Shown one piece after another: positions 34,695 to 50,580 of a stretch of DNA of 64,000 nucleotides. The notes beneath the pieces are model-generated. The model made no database searches. It saw nothing but the letters and a program-made list of their open reading frames with translations, and had not been told where the DNA came from. The stretch's first letter is position 1. The number at the start of each line of letters is the position of its first letter. This DNA comes from Rutidosis leptorrhynchoides (taxonomy: Eukaryota > Streptophyta > Magnoliopsida > Asterales > Asteraceae): NCBI RefSeq assembly GCF_046630445.1, contig NC_092340.1, positions 364,416,001 to 364,480,000 on the forward strand, given 5' to 3'. The position numbers were made by a program, and so were the translations under genes.

Positions 34695-35808
34695 TGAAAG
34701 GACCCGTCCTAATCCATCCGGACGAAGTCCATATCGATTATAAACGATTCACAACAGTTGATTACATCGCGAGGTACTTGACCTCTATATGATACATTTT
34801 ACAAACATTGCATTCGTTTTTGAAAAGACAATCTTTCATTTCATCGAACGTTGAAGGCAGGCATACCATTTCATAATATATCTAACTATAATTGACTTAA
34901 TAATAATCTTGATGAACGCAATGACTCGAATGCAACGTCTTTTGAAATATGTCATGAATGACTCCAAGTAATATCTCTAAGATGAGCAAATGCACAGCGA
35001 AAGATTTCTTTAATACCTGAGAATAAACATGCTTTAAAGTGTCAACCAAAAGGTTGGTGAGTTCATTAGTTTAACATAAATAATCATATCCATCATTTTA
35101 ATAGACCACAAGATTTTCATTTTTCAGTTCTCATGAATAAATGTCCCATGCATAGAGACAAAAATAATCATTCATATGGATTGAACACCTGGCAACCGAC
35201 ATTCACAATATACATATAAGAATATCCCCATCATTCCGGGATCCTCCTTCGGACATGATATAAATTTCAAAGTACTAAAGCATCCGGTACTTTGGATGGG
35301 GCTTGTTGGGCCCGATAGATCTATCTTTAGAGTTCGCGTCAATTTGGGTGTCTGTTCCCTAATTCTTAGATTACCAGACTTAATAAAAAGGGGCATATTC
35401 GGTTTAATAATCCAGCCATAGAATGTAGTTTTAAGTACTTGTGTCTATTTCGTAAAACAGTTATAAAAGCAGCGCATGTATTCTCAGTCCCAAAATATAT
35501 ATTGCGAAAGCATTTAAAAAGGGATTAATGAAACTCACACATATAAATATTGTAAAACAGTTAATAAAGCATTTGCATGTATTCTCAGCCCAAAAATGTA
35601 ACGAGTAAAAAGGGAGCAAATGAAACTCACCTAATGTATTTTGTAGTAAAATATATATGACGACATTTAACAAGTGTAGGGTTGGCCTCGGATTCACGAA
35701 CCTATATCAATTATATATATTAATTCACAAAATCATAATCAACAAGTGTATATATTTTTATTTTATGTATTAAGATTAATATTATTATACATATAATTTT
35801 TAGTAATA

Positions 35809-36112
<304 letters not shown>

Positions 36113-36153
36113 TAAAAATACTACCTTAAGTAACAAGTCTTTAAAATAAAATA

Positions 36154-36225
36154 CACGCCTTTGCCCAAGCTCGAACCCACGACCTCCTGCTCCTCAACAA
36201 CACTCCCTACCATCTCCACTGTCAC
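36154..36225 (-). repeat. tRNA-derived-like stretch 1 in LARD-1 LTR
   Basis: On the minus strand a B-box-like GGTTCGAGC (36169-36177) lies downstream of an A-box-like GGAGATGGTAGGGAG. There is no intact cloverleaf, so it is not a functional tRNA. The same stretch recurs at 44554-44625 in the other LTR. Confidence 0.45.
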
Positions 36226-36440
36226 ATTTTTCTATTGTATCTCTAACGGTAATCATTATAACTCATTTCTTGGCCCAACGGAAATAAGACATAGCCCAAC
36301 CAAATCACTTGTTTCACGGCCCAACAAACAAAATCGTGCAAGACTATAACTCGGCCCACCAACAATAGAAACACGGCCCAATAGCGATAAATCACAGCCC
36401 ACATCAGTTTCTCTTATAATTAATTAAAAAAAAATAGTAG

Positions 36441-36510
36441 TGACCTGGGTTCGAACCCAGGACCTTTCATTTAACCCACACCACACTAAACCATTACACC
36501 GTTGCTCCAT
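36441..36510 (-). repeat. tRNA-derived-like stretch 2 in LARD-1 LTR
   Basis: On the minus strand this carries A-box-like TGGTTTAGTGTGG, then a perfect T-arm palindrome CCTGGGTTCGAACCCAGG (36444-36461) with B-box GGTTCGAAC. It is similar to tRNA-derived repeats found widely in plants. The copy in the other LTR is 44841-44910. Confidence 0.5.
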
Positions 36511-37573
36511 TTCTGCTTTAATTATCAACTTAATTCTATTTAACTAATATTTCTCATTCATCTTCTTCATCATAACCATCATCATCGCCAACTTAAACAT
36601 CATGTATTATCTAACATCATCGTGTACATCTTCATCATCAATCATAATAACATTATCATCATGTAATCATCATATCGCTGCTTATCCTAGTCATCATCAT
36701 CATTAATCTAATTCACAATAGCATCATCATTCAATCGTCACTCCACCATCGTTTACGATCATCATTCTTCGTTACTTAATCATTGATCTTTTTCTTGCTT
36801 CATCATCCAGTTTTCACCGTTACTTCATCATCATCTATAACTCATTTTTTTTTTTCGTCTATTTTTCGTTGCAACAGTAAACAAATAAAAAAATGGCATA
36901 ACTGTGGTTGTTGTTTACGACCAAAACAGTAAAAAAATAAGCGAGTATGAGTAGTAGTATCAATCAGCGATAAATGAACGGTTTTAATCAGAATTTTGAG
37001 AGTGAGAGAGTGAGAGAGGTGAGATAGATGAGAGGTGAGAGAGAGAAAGGTTGTGGGTGGTTTGAGACAACTACCGTGAAAATCATAAACATTTAACAAC
37101 GAATAAAATTAAACGGTTTGGTAATGGTTTTTACTGGATAATAGCCTGTTGGTTGGGAAATCGCTCAGAAAGAAAAAAAAATAAGAAAAATAAGAAGAAA
37201 AAGGAGAGTTGCAGCATGTGGTTCCATGGTGAGGTTGTGGTGATGATTTGTGTTGTTGTTCGATGGTTACACAGGAAGACAAAGGTGGTTAGATGGTAGT
37301 GGATATAGGTGATGTGGTTTGTTGGTGATGATATCGATGAAAGTGATGGCGATTCATGGTGGCGGTTTAATGGTTATAGTCGTAATGAAGAATAAAGAAA
37401 CTAAGGTGGTAGTTGTTTCAAGAGTAAGGGTGGCCGATGATTGTACATGGTGGATGACGGGTTCTTTTGGTGGTGATGAATGGGTTGTATAAAAAAAATG
37501 CAAAGAATGCAGGTGGGGGTGATGTTTTAACTTGTAAGTTTTATATGTATATTTATATATCTATAATCATAAT

Positions 37574-37681
<108 letters not shown>

Positions 37682-38602
37682 GATAGAAAAGACAAGGAGG
37701 AATTCAAAAGGTAGATCCTGATTGAGTTGGTAAATCAATTAGATACAGTAATAGATGTCTTATTAAAATCCCCAATTGATAACGGGTACATATATTATAA
37801 TGCTATTAATAATAAGTAATATTAATATAAAAAAAATTGAATTCACGTGAAGATTTGACATGAAACACAATTACAAATGATGGACATGGAAAAAAAATTT
37901 AGCAGCCGGTTTTATATCGTGTCCATTGCTAAACAGTTAACATATAAAAGTGTTCCTAAAAAAATCCCAAACTTTTAGATTAAATATAATTTATTATTCC
38001 ACTCATTACCTGTTTAAAACCTGATCAAAAATGTTCGATAAATATTTATTTTCTGTTCCAATCAATATATACGGAGTACAAATATTTAAACTCAAAAGGG
38101 TAAAAATATTTTTATCAAATCTAAAATCTTCGTAATCAATTTACAGTTCAATTTTTATTTTCAATCTTTTTAAACACGTATTAGAACTATATGAACGCTG
38201 GCGAAATGCCAACCGAGTTTTACAGACGTTTACTATTTAAGATCGAAATCATTTATATTCACTTTCTATATATAAATAGTTTTAAAATAACAAAGTTAAT
38301 TACTAAAACAAATATATTATATATTTTTAAACCAATAGATTTAATATAACATTATATATTTACAAGTAATATTTATATACATATTTATATATATCTATAT
38401 ATTCTTAAATATAGTTTCCATTAATCGCATTTTATTTTATTTATCTTACAATATAAATCCTAAAAATCATATTATATAATATTCTAAATTATATTTCAAA
38501 TTATAAATACTTATTTAAATATATATGTTATCTATTTACAAATAGTTGTTCGTGAATCGTCGAGAACAGTCGAAGGGTAATTAATTACATGACACAGTTC
38601 AA

Positions 38603-38637
<35 letters not shown>

Positions 38638-38723
38638 AGTCTCAACATTACAGACTTTGCTTATCGTGTCGGAAACATATACAATTAAGTTTAAATTTGG
38701 TTGGAAATTCCCGGGTCATCACA

Positions 38724-38737
38724 GTACCTACCCGTTA
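38724..38737 (-). promoter_or_regulatory. LARD-1 polypurine tract
   Basis: The minus-strand sequence TAACGGGTAGGTAC abuts the LTR start TGTGATGACCC. It is the same tract as in the Tekay element at 62131-62144. Confidence 0.85.
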
Positions 38738-41700
38738 AAGAAATTTCGTCCCGAAATTTGAGTGAGGTCGTCATGGCTAACAATAAATATGTTTTCCTGA
38801 CGAATATGAGCTGATAAATAGAGTTTTATCATTAGTGAATAACGTAGATAAAATAATTCGATTATTCGAAGAGCACGAACGAAGCTATCACAAAAGAGTG
38901 AAATGAATAAATGAAGTTTCGTTTTAACTTTTGACGTTGTTTTGTTTGAATTCCGGAATTCAAGAAATTTGAAGAATATCTTCGAAATCTAAAAGATTTG
39001 ATTCTTCGGCGAGTAAGGAAATTAAGATCTCTATAATTAATGCGGAAATCTACCTTGATTTCTTTGTCTGATATTTTTACTATAAATGAACTTCTTCCGT
39101 TCCATTACTTTCACCATTCCTATACTTTCTTCCTTTATTCCTACTTTTAAAATATTATGGAAATGCTCCATCCAGTTCTGATTCTTGATATTTTCCTATC
39201 TATGTAATTGTCATCCTTCCTTTCAATTTTCCACCAGAAAATCTGTTTACTTCTACTATTGCCTTGGGGGAATACTATGCTTAATTATACCGTGTCTTTA
39301 TATTGCTATTCGTATTAATATCTACGGTTTGTAACTTCTGTGTTGTTATTTGGTTTTATATCTTCCCTCATGTTTCAACGTTACTGCTTCTGTCTCCTAT
39401 AATTATTGTCATCCACAGTTAATGCGCTCTCTTAATTGCTGCAATTTATACCCCCTTTCTATTTCGGAGCTTCATGCATTTGTTTACTTTTCGCAAGTAA
39501 CGGTCCAGAATTCATAGGTATGGAGTTTTGAATGATTATAATGTTCTAAGCAGGAAGGAACGTGATAGCATAATTTGATTTTCAAATTCATTATAATTAC
39601 TGAGGATAGAACTATCAAGAATATGTTTTCTTGATTTGTTCAGAAGTTAAGCAGAATGACAGAGTTATGTAACATGGCGCATGATGATGTTATAATCTAT
39701 GAACCATCATGTCCCATTTAGAAACTCAGCATGACTTACTGTAATATAATCATGTTGATCAAGTGTTCATTATATTATACTAACTCATGCATCAGTTCCT
39801 AACATTACTTCAATAACATTCATATTTTAAGCTCGAAAGTTTACAGAATATAGAAACTAACAGTTTCTATATGATGTAATATTGATAGCACGAAGAGATT
39901 AATGATTTCAGATAAGAATAGTTATAAAAATATCTCCAGAAATACGGAGGATATTTATAATGAAAGATACGATAATATCTCGGAATATCTAAGATCAGCG
40001 GATGATAGAAACTATTGTCTGCAAAGGTTTAGAGTAAGGAGCAAGATATTCACTAAAGACTTTAGCAGGCATTGAATCATTTGGATTCTTTTGAAGTCAA
40101 ACTTATTCTTTGTGATTTGTCTACGGCTTTATTCATAGTTTCGCATAATCTGCTTTTCGGTACTAAATTTTCTCTTGAATGTTTCCAATATAATGATACA
40201 CAGGAAGTACGAAGATGTATATAATTTCAAACGAGAATATTTATGAAAATATTCTCAGAAATATCGAAGATATTGATGATGATATTTTGGAATTTCTAAG
40301 TTCGATGGTTGATGGAGAAAGATTTTCCGCAAGATTTTAACATGACTTCGGAGCAAGATATTCTTTAAAGATTTCAACGGATCCAGAATTATCTGGATTC
40401 TTTGAATATAGGGTATGGTCCTTGTATTTGTCCTTGATCTCCTTCATGGGTAGCTCAATCTGTTTTTCAATATCCAATTTTCTATCGAGCGTTCCTAACA
40501 CTCCTTTCTTTATCATCAAACTTTTGGTCGTTTAGACCATCTACCATTTTTCCGTTTCCTCTGCATTTAATGCTATGATATCTGAATCATCGGTTATTAA
40601 TTCGAGGTGATTTCAGGGAAATTTTGTTTTTAGATGATTAAACGCTGATGGTAATATGATGGAATATGAAAGGTTCCCTGGTAACAATAAAAGAGTACGC
40701 GTATATATCAACGTTATAATAAGGTTGTTTCGTACGAAACGTCGAAGTTGTCTTGCTGGAGCTGTGACAAAACTGGCTATCTCGAACAGCAGATGCAAAG
40801 TTATTTTCGGTAATAATAATGCTAAAGGAATTAGCGCAGCTACGTGTTAAATGTTTACTCAGGTTCCGAGTGTTTTCAAGTGCATAACTATATGCATCAA
40901 TCTTTTCTCCCGTAAATGAAGTGCGATTGGTTCATCCTCTCGATTGAGGTGTTTTCAAGAATCATGTAAGGTTTGAACGCAGAATGTAATCGTGAAGATA
41001 CAAATGATGTTTAAGACGAAATCAAGTGGCAACTTGAAGAATTGTTTAGTTTCATATGTTATAATCAATATTTTAATTCATTTTAATTATCCAATGTTAT
41101 TAGTCCACAGTCGATAGTCCACAGTTGACAGTCCAATAATTCATATATAGTTTAATATATAATATTCGAATTAATTAATACGTGTCGTGACCCGTATACG
41201 TCTCAGACTCGATCACAACTCAAAGTATATATATTATTATAGAATCAACCTCAACCCTGTATAGAGAACTCGATCATTACTGCATATAGAGTGTTTATGG
41301 TGATTCCAAATAATGTATATAGATGTGTCGATATGATATGTCAAAACTTTGTATACGTGTCCCGATATTTAAAGTGCGTAAAATAAATAACAGAAATTTA
41401 ATGACGATATATAAAGTGCATAAAGTAAATAACAGAAATTAAATGATAATAAATAAAATTGCGAGAATATAAATTGCGATAAAATAAATTGCGATAATTA
41501 AATTGCGATAAATAAAATGTAATACGGAATTAACAGTTAGCTAGGAACAGTTAGCTAGGATTTTGTTAGCGTGGTTTCTTAATAAAATTTAATATTGTTA
41601 ATTAGTCTGTTTCTAATCAATTTTTATTGTGTCCATTATTTCTTCATTATGCCACTTGTTGAATTCTGATAGGTCAAAATCCAAATATGAAATTGAATTT

Positions 41701-41830
41701 GAATGAAAATAGTTATTCTTTGGTGAACGGATACGTATCTCGATGGTTGTAAATAGGATAGTGAATAACTGTTGAATCAGATTCGAAGAATATACAGTGT
41801 AACTTATTAATGTGAAATTTAAATATTCCT
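38738..41830 (-). other. LARD-1 internal region without recognisable genes, mosaic
   Basis: I see no conserved domain. The part next to the PPT is related to LARD-2 (5244-6490). The part at about 41096-41367 resembles Tekay LTR sequence (compare 14990-15230, both with CAACCTCAACCCTGTATAG). The adjacent part at 41370-41520 resembles the GCGATAA-rich stretch of the Athila LTR (3620-3790). A tandem AACAGTTAGCTAGG pair lies near 41529-41556. Confidence 0.55.
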
Positions 41831-41847
41831 CGGGTATTACCTACCCG
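41831..41847 (-). repeat. PPT-like hairpin in LARD-1 internal region
   Basis: On the minus strand TTAA is followed by CGGGTAGGTAATACCCG: an internal copy of the PPT that continues into an inverted repeat (6-bp stem). The Tekay element has its equivalent at 57380-57396, also between leader and gag position. Confidence 0.65.
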
Positions 41848-42086
41848 TTAAAATATTTTCACCATTAACAGTTTGTACAAAAGAATTTTTAATTACAATC
41901 TTTTTGAAAACATATATACATATATATTTTCTTCAGATGTAATCATGGATTTAATGAGTCAATATGATATTAAACTCATTTGATTTATCGTTAGAACAAG
42001 AATATATAATCTCTAACATATTAGAGATTAAATAATCACCATGTCGAACGAAGATAAATGATGTAGAACGATTCGTAGAACAATAA

Positions 42087-42540
42087 TTATATTCGAGGTA
42101 CAAAATGAGATGTCGAGGCATAGATTGTTGATGGTACTGGTGTTGTTACTGATGGTTCTGTTGATGCGGTGATGTTGCTGAAGCTGGTAAGTTTTGCACC
42201 ATGTTCTCCAAATTGATTACTCGAGCGCAAAGCTCGTTGACTTCTTCGATTACCCCTGGATGATTGTCGGTCAGAACGAGCGGATGAATAAGGTTTAGAA
42301 TCTGAGTTATGATATAGTCGTGGCGAGATATTTGGGAAATGAGGGTGAAATGGTGTTACGAACAGGTTCGCCGGTAAGTGCTTCAGGTTCTTCGCCAAAA
42401 GGTGAATTCGGTTAGTGGATGGGATCGCCTTCTGCGCGTCTCCATTGATTAAGTCGACTATGAATCCATCAGATGAATTGGGGATGGATGATTGGTTGAT
42501 TCATTCTGGTGTCGTTGCTTCCGGAGCTTAGATGACTATC
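42087..42540 (-). pseudogene. Decayed gag-leader remnant in LARD-1
   Basis: The minus strand starts MDSHLSSGSNDTRMNQPII near 42540, then meets stops. Fragments such as FGEEPEALTGEPV and VIEEVNELCARVINLENMVQ appear in different frames down to about 42100. This looks like the region upstream of gag in plant Tekay/Del-type elements, broken by frameshifts. The identification rests on my memory of such leaders and on position after the PBS. Just upstream (42545-42610) a 12-nt tandem repeat encodes SYSDSYSDSY in one frame. Confidence 0.45.
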
Positions 42541-43035
42541 CATTCTGAATAACTGTCGGGATAACTATCGGAATAGCTGTCGGAATAACTATCGAAATAG
42601 CTATCGGAATATGAGGATTTGAACTGATTGAGGGATTCATCTCGTACGATCAGATGAAGGATTTTCGATAAGAAATAGATTATAGGATGTAGATTAGTAC
42701 CCCGTAATACATAATTTACATATGCATATATAATACTAAAATTCCATAAGTTACGGAGGAATCTACGGAAACTGTCAGGCAAAGGTAACAATAACAGATA
42801 CGGTAAGATACGAATTTTATCTATACACTATTCATGCAATCAATGCAGTAAGATGTGTCTAGACTAAGAATGATAAGCAAATGATTCTCTAAGAATGATA
42901 AGCAGGTAATTTTCGACACGAAATGATAAGCAAAACTTTTGACATGCAGACACGGTCGAAGTCCAGACTCACTAATGCATCTAAACAGCTATCAGTTAGA
43001 CACGCTAATGCAAGAACTGGTTCGCTAAAACCACC

Positions 43036-43047
43036 GCTCTGATACCA
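43036..43047 (-). promoter_or_regulatory. LARD-1 primer-binding site, initiator tRNA-Met type
   Basis: The minus-strand sequence TGGTATCAGAGC lies two bases from the LTR. The same motif serves the Tekay element at 55543. Confidence 0.88.
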
Positions 43048-43049
43048 AC

Positions 43050-47094
<4,045 letters not shown>

Positions 47095-47099
47095 TGTTT

Positions 47100-47257
47100 G
47101 CCAAGTTTCGAGCTTTCTAATGGTGTAAAACTTGGTCCTAAGTTAAAGTTTGAAGTTCTAGATGGTGACGATCTTGAAGCAAATTTCGACTTCTTAGCCC
47201 TCATAAAACAAGAAGATGATGATGATTGCACCGAGGATGTCGAGCAACAACGATTTG
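47100..47257 (+). pseudogene. NLP-like unit 2 exon, part 3 (after LARD-1)
   Basis: With TGTTT from 34690-34694 the codons read Cys-Leu-Pro-Ser-Phe, matching CLPSF of unit 1. LSNGVKLGPKLKFEVLDGDD, an acidic stretch QEDDDDCTEDVEQQRF and donor TTTG|GTAATC at 47258 follow. In a full NLP the RWP-RK domain would lie around here; none is present. Confidence 0.75.
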
Positions 47258-47296
47258 GTAATCACTGATTTTTGTATATATATACAAAAATTAGTG

Positions 47297-47385
<89 letters not shown>

Positions 47386-47430
47386 CCGATAATTTTAATG
47401 CTTTTATTATGACGATGAATAATAATGTAG
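47258..47430 (+). other. Putative intron of the NLP-like gene with (TA)n
   Basis: GTAATC ... AATGTAG, 173 bp, mostly a (TA)n tract at about 47298-47383. The inverted sequences flanking it (AATCACTGATTTTTGTATATA and the following TACAAAAATTAGTGATT) make a long hairpin at 47262-47300. Phase 1 joins RF-G-AVIRA. Confidence 0.6.
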
Positions 47431-47681
47431 GTGCCGTCATACGTGCCACCATGGATGTCCCAGCCTCCATTAAATTTGCCGATCTGAAGATGAAAATCTC
47501 TCAAAGGTTTAATTTAGTTTCCAACACTTACTGGCTCACCTACTTAGTTAAGGGCATCACTGAACTCTCGTGGCTCCGACTAGAAGACGATCAAGACTTG
47601 AATGCGTGCATTAGTTATTTCAAAAGTAAAAGAATCACCCAATTTCTAATCTGGGTTCTACCTTGTACCCTTCTCAAATGA
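47431..47681 (+). pseudogene. NLP-like PB1-domain exon
   Basis: It encodes AVIRATMDVPASIKFADLKM, ISQRFNL, YWLTYL, ELSWLRLEDDQDLNACISYF and FLIWVLPCTLLK, then TGA. The order matches a PB1 domain (basic strand 1, ..K.RF.., ..L.YL...W..L..D.DL..C...). PB1 domains mediate head-to-tail protein pairing in NLPs. This exon itself is intact. Confidence 0.75.
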
Positions 47682-48428
47682 AGGTTTCAAGTTTTAACTT
47701 TTCTTCTAGAAAAACTTCGCTATATGGCCGCTTTGATTTAAGGAGAAGTGCTACTTTGAGTAGTAACTGTTGGAGTTTTTGTCTATGTCCAAGAGTTTAT
47801 AGCGCCTGTTTGTAACTTACCCATCATTCATATCATATATTCATATTCACATCAAATACGAAAGAACAAAACAAAAGATCTCTTCTGGTGCCTTAGTGAG
47901 ATCCTTTTTGGTGTAGTCTGTGCACGAGGTGTTAAGATATTGGTTGGATGTGTCTGCCTGCACGACTTGTTGATGATGAACTTGATAATAATGTGATTAA
48001 ATAGTGGCCGTATAAATCCACCATCACTTTAACATTTGTTTTCGCAACAGCATTTTTGAATTACACACACTAGCAAACTTAAATCTGAATTACACTAAAA
48101 AAAATTTAATTTGATTAAAATTTTCGGCAAGTTTTTTGAAGTTTAAGATGCTGATTTGGTTGTATTAAGATAGTATTATTCTTTTGTACTGGTATCGAGC
48201 CTACTGTTCTAGGGTTACCGCAAGCGCCAACCATCAACCATCGTTAGTAAATTTTTTTTTTTCTTTCCGCTGCAAATCAAAACACAATTAATCATTATTG
48301 GTTTTCTTGTATAATTTAATTTGAAGACATAGAATTCCTACATGTGATTGCTGAGTCACCATCCACTTTCGGTCAACAAAGATTTGCTATTTTATTTTAT
48401 TTAATAAAGATCAGACAATTGTTGATAA
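47682..48428. other. Likely 3' flank of the NLP-like gene; no gene seen
   Basis: AT-rich sequence without recognisable coding. The first ~150 bp may be the 3' untranslated region. The right edge is the CTAG end of the Helitron-like element. Confidence 0.5.
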
Positions 48429-48444
48429 CTAGGAAAGTATCAGA

Positions 48445-48460
48445 CCGCGCGTTGCTGCGG
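48445..48460 (-). terminator. Helitron 3'-terminal hairpin
   Basis: CCGCAGCAACGCGCGG on the minus strand, upstream of CTAG. Such hairpins mark the end of rolling-circle transfer in Helitrons. The stem is short and GC-rich in AT-rich surroundings. Confidence 0.55.
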
Positions 48461-49170
48461 TATTTAGAGAGATAACGTAGCAGTTAGTATGTACATTGAG
48501 AGAATCGCTACGGTTATTGTTTTACGACTTGAGCCGGGTTTTTGTTTTCTACAAAGATAACATAGCAGCTACTACATACAATGAGGAAAATGATACGACT
48601 ATTGTCCTACAGGTTGGTGCTGCGTCTATTCTTTTATATGCAGCGTAATATTGTTTATGGGAATATGCTAAATTTTATAACACGGTATTACCTCTTAGAA
48701 TTGTGTAAAATTTATATGCCAAATAAATATAGCAAATTGATTTTATCTACCTCTTTGTCGATGAGGATGCAGCAGTAGCCAGTGGGTTTTGGGTTGTTTG
48801 GGCGTGTTGATATCCATGTGCTGCATATCACTGCCTCTATTGTCTTAAGTCTATCTCTTGGACGTATAGCAAAGATTGGCACCAGCTGCGATTGTTGATC
48901 GGTTCTACAATGCCACGAAATATGAAAATGTTAGTACTGTCATTTTAAATCTGGGTAGATCAGATGTAACTATGAGCAAACATGAAGTATGATAACATGG
49001 ATATAAATGCACAGTGTGAGATGTCACTTTTGTTGATTTCCAAGATATTTTTTTCTTATAAGAAATGACCCGTTGATCAAAAATAGTTTCTAAAAAGTCT
49101 TTGTACACAATATTTTTGGTCAAAGATTGTACGCGTAAATGTTATCAATACAGTGCTTATTGCTAATTAA

Positions 49171-49347
49171 CTAAAAACTGGCACACGGAGGTTCTTTCTC
49201 ACTTGGTAAATCAACACGACCCGCTACACAACAGCGGTGAAAATTCAGGCTACGGGCAGAAGTTCTTAGCCTTTCTTCGAACCAGAATATTGCCCCACAA
49301 TAATGGCAAGCACAATCACAGTTACCGATATCAACATACGCATTCAT
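49171..49347 (-). pseudogene. Helitron Rep/helicase N-terminal Cys-rich fragment
   Basis: 58 residues on the minus strand: MNAYVDIGNCDCACHYCGAI, then FWFEERL, NFHRCCVAGRVDLP and a stop. The pattern (Y-D-G...C..C..CGA.FW.EER...CC..G.V.LP) is typical of plant Helitron proteins just before the Helitron_like_N region. An acceptor-like TTGTAG lies before the Met. The rest of the protein is absent. Confidence 0.65.
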
Positions 49348-49457
49348 TACTCCTACAACTTAGAATAACATACACATAATCAGTAAAACATAAATGAAAT
49401 AAAATACCTGAGTTCAAAACAAAAACAATAACAGTCATACCTTCGTTAACTGCCGTA

Positions 49458-49893
49458 TTAGACGTAAATGTGACATACTAAAGTCGAAAGACGTATCACC
49501 TGCATAACAAAAACAAACAATAACAAACACGAAACAAAATACACAAAGACAACTACAAAAACTTGATACATAAAGGAAAGCATAAACAATAACAGTAATG
49601 TATCAATAACATTATACAGTGTGGCCAGACGGAAAGCGATGTCAACAGAGAAAAGAATCAAACTCAAATTAGAAGAAGAAACACGCGAACTTTCAGCACC
49701 ATCGCTAACATTCGGCTGATTTGTTAACCTTTTCGTTTTTCTCACCACACCATCGGAAACCGATGGCACGGCAGTGCAGCTGATTTATGTATTCGTTTTT
49801 AGGTGGCATAGTTAACCCACTAAAATAACCAAACCCATACCGGTAAACGTACAGGAACGGGATAATATATAGCGGTGTACAAATTCGCAGCAA
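49458..49893 (-). other. Short ORFs in the Helitron remnant, unassigned
   Basis: Two overlapping minus-strand frames start MPPKNEYINQLH (from 49893) and MPSVSDGVVRKTKR (from 49769). They may be upstream exons of the Helitron protein. I recognise no domain. Confidence 0.3.
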
Positions 49894-50390
49894 TACAGAA
49901 ACAAATATGAAAGGGAAAACTCAGAGAAAGATAACGACAACAATTGCGACGGTAACAATTACAAAACCCAAATAGATATTTAGCAACAAATATTCGTAAG
50001 AATATAGATTAAAAATATGTACCTGCGTTTAATCGCTGAGCAATTGAAGAGATGAAATTGACGAATAATCGGACCGATTACGGCTAAATTCAAGCGGGCT
50101 GGACAACTGTGGTGGAAAATGGTGAAAAAGGATGAAGGGCAATCTGAGCATGCAGATGAAGAAAGCCTATTTTAAAACCTAAATTATTTTGATTAAATTA
50201 AACTCAAAACCAATGGAAGTGGAAACCACGTGAGAGAGCAGGTAGCAAGACACGTTTTTATGGGTGAGAAAACCTGAGAACAATCAAATGCAGCGTTAGG
50301 ATTAGCATACTGAAGCGACGAAGAGATTAACATTCTAAACTTCTAAACGTGAAACGACCAAAAATTTGGTGGCAATTAGTATATAAGAGA

Positions 50391-50580
50391 AATATAGCTG
50401 CTAGAATATCACTTGTTGCCTTCAATCGGTGGAAAAAGTGAACTTGTAGTCATCGGAAGTTATTTATTTATTTATTTTCATGCCACGTCTACCAGCACCT
50501 ATCAAGGTCTCATATTGAAAGCTTTTGTCTTCAACCAATCTATATATTATTCGGATATATAATTATCTATATTTCACCAT
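50391..50580. other. Short gap, nothing recognised
   Basis: AT-rich sequence between the Helitron-like remnant and the Copia-3 fragment. I could not find a Copia-3 LTR or PBS here. Confidence 0.4.

Larger units (their letters stand above)
48429..50390 (-). mobile_element. Helitron-like remnant
   Basis: The minus-strand 3' end is CTAG (48432-48429) followed by T, with the hairpin CCGCAGCAACGCGCGG (48460-48445) about 12 bp inside, as expected of a Helitron terminus. Inside, 49171-49347 encodes the Cys-rich segment found near the N-terminus of plant Helitron Rep/helicase proteins. The right edge near 50390 (minus TCTCTTATATACTAATTGCC) is only approximate, since the expected A flank is missing. 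No Rep or helicase catalytic motif is visible, so it is a non-autonomous remnant. Confidence 0.6.

Noticed and set aside
36441-36465. Possible tRNA gene from the perfect T-arm
   Set aside because: Only the T-arm/B-box and a loose A-box are present; no acceptor stem or anticodon arm could be built.
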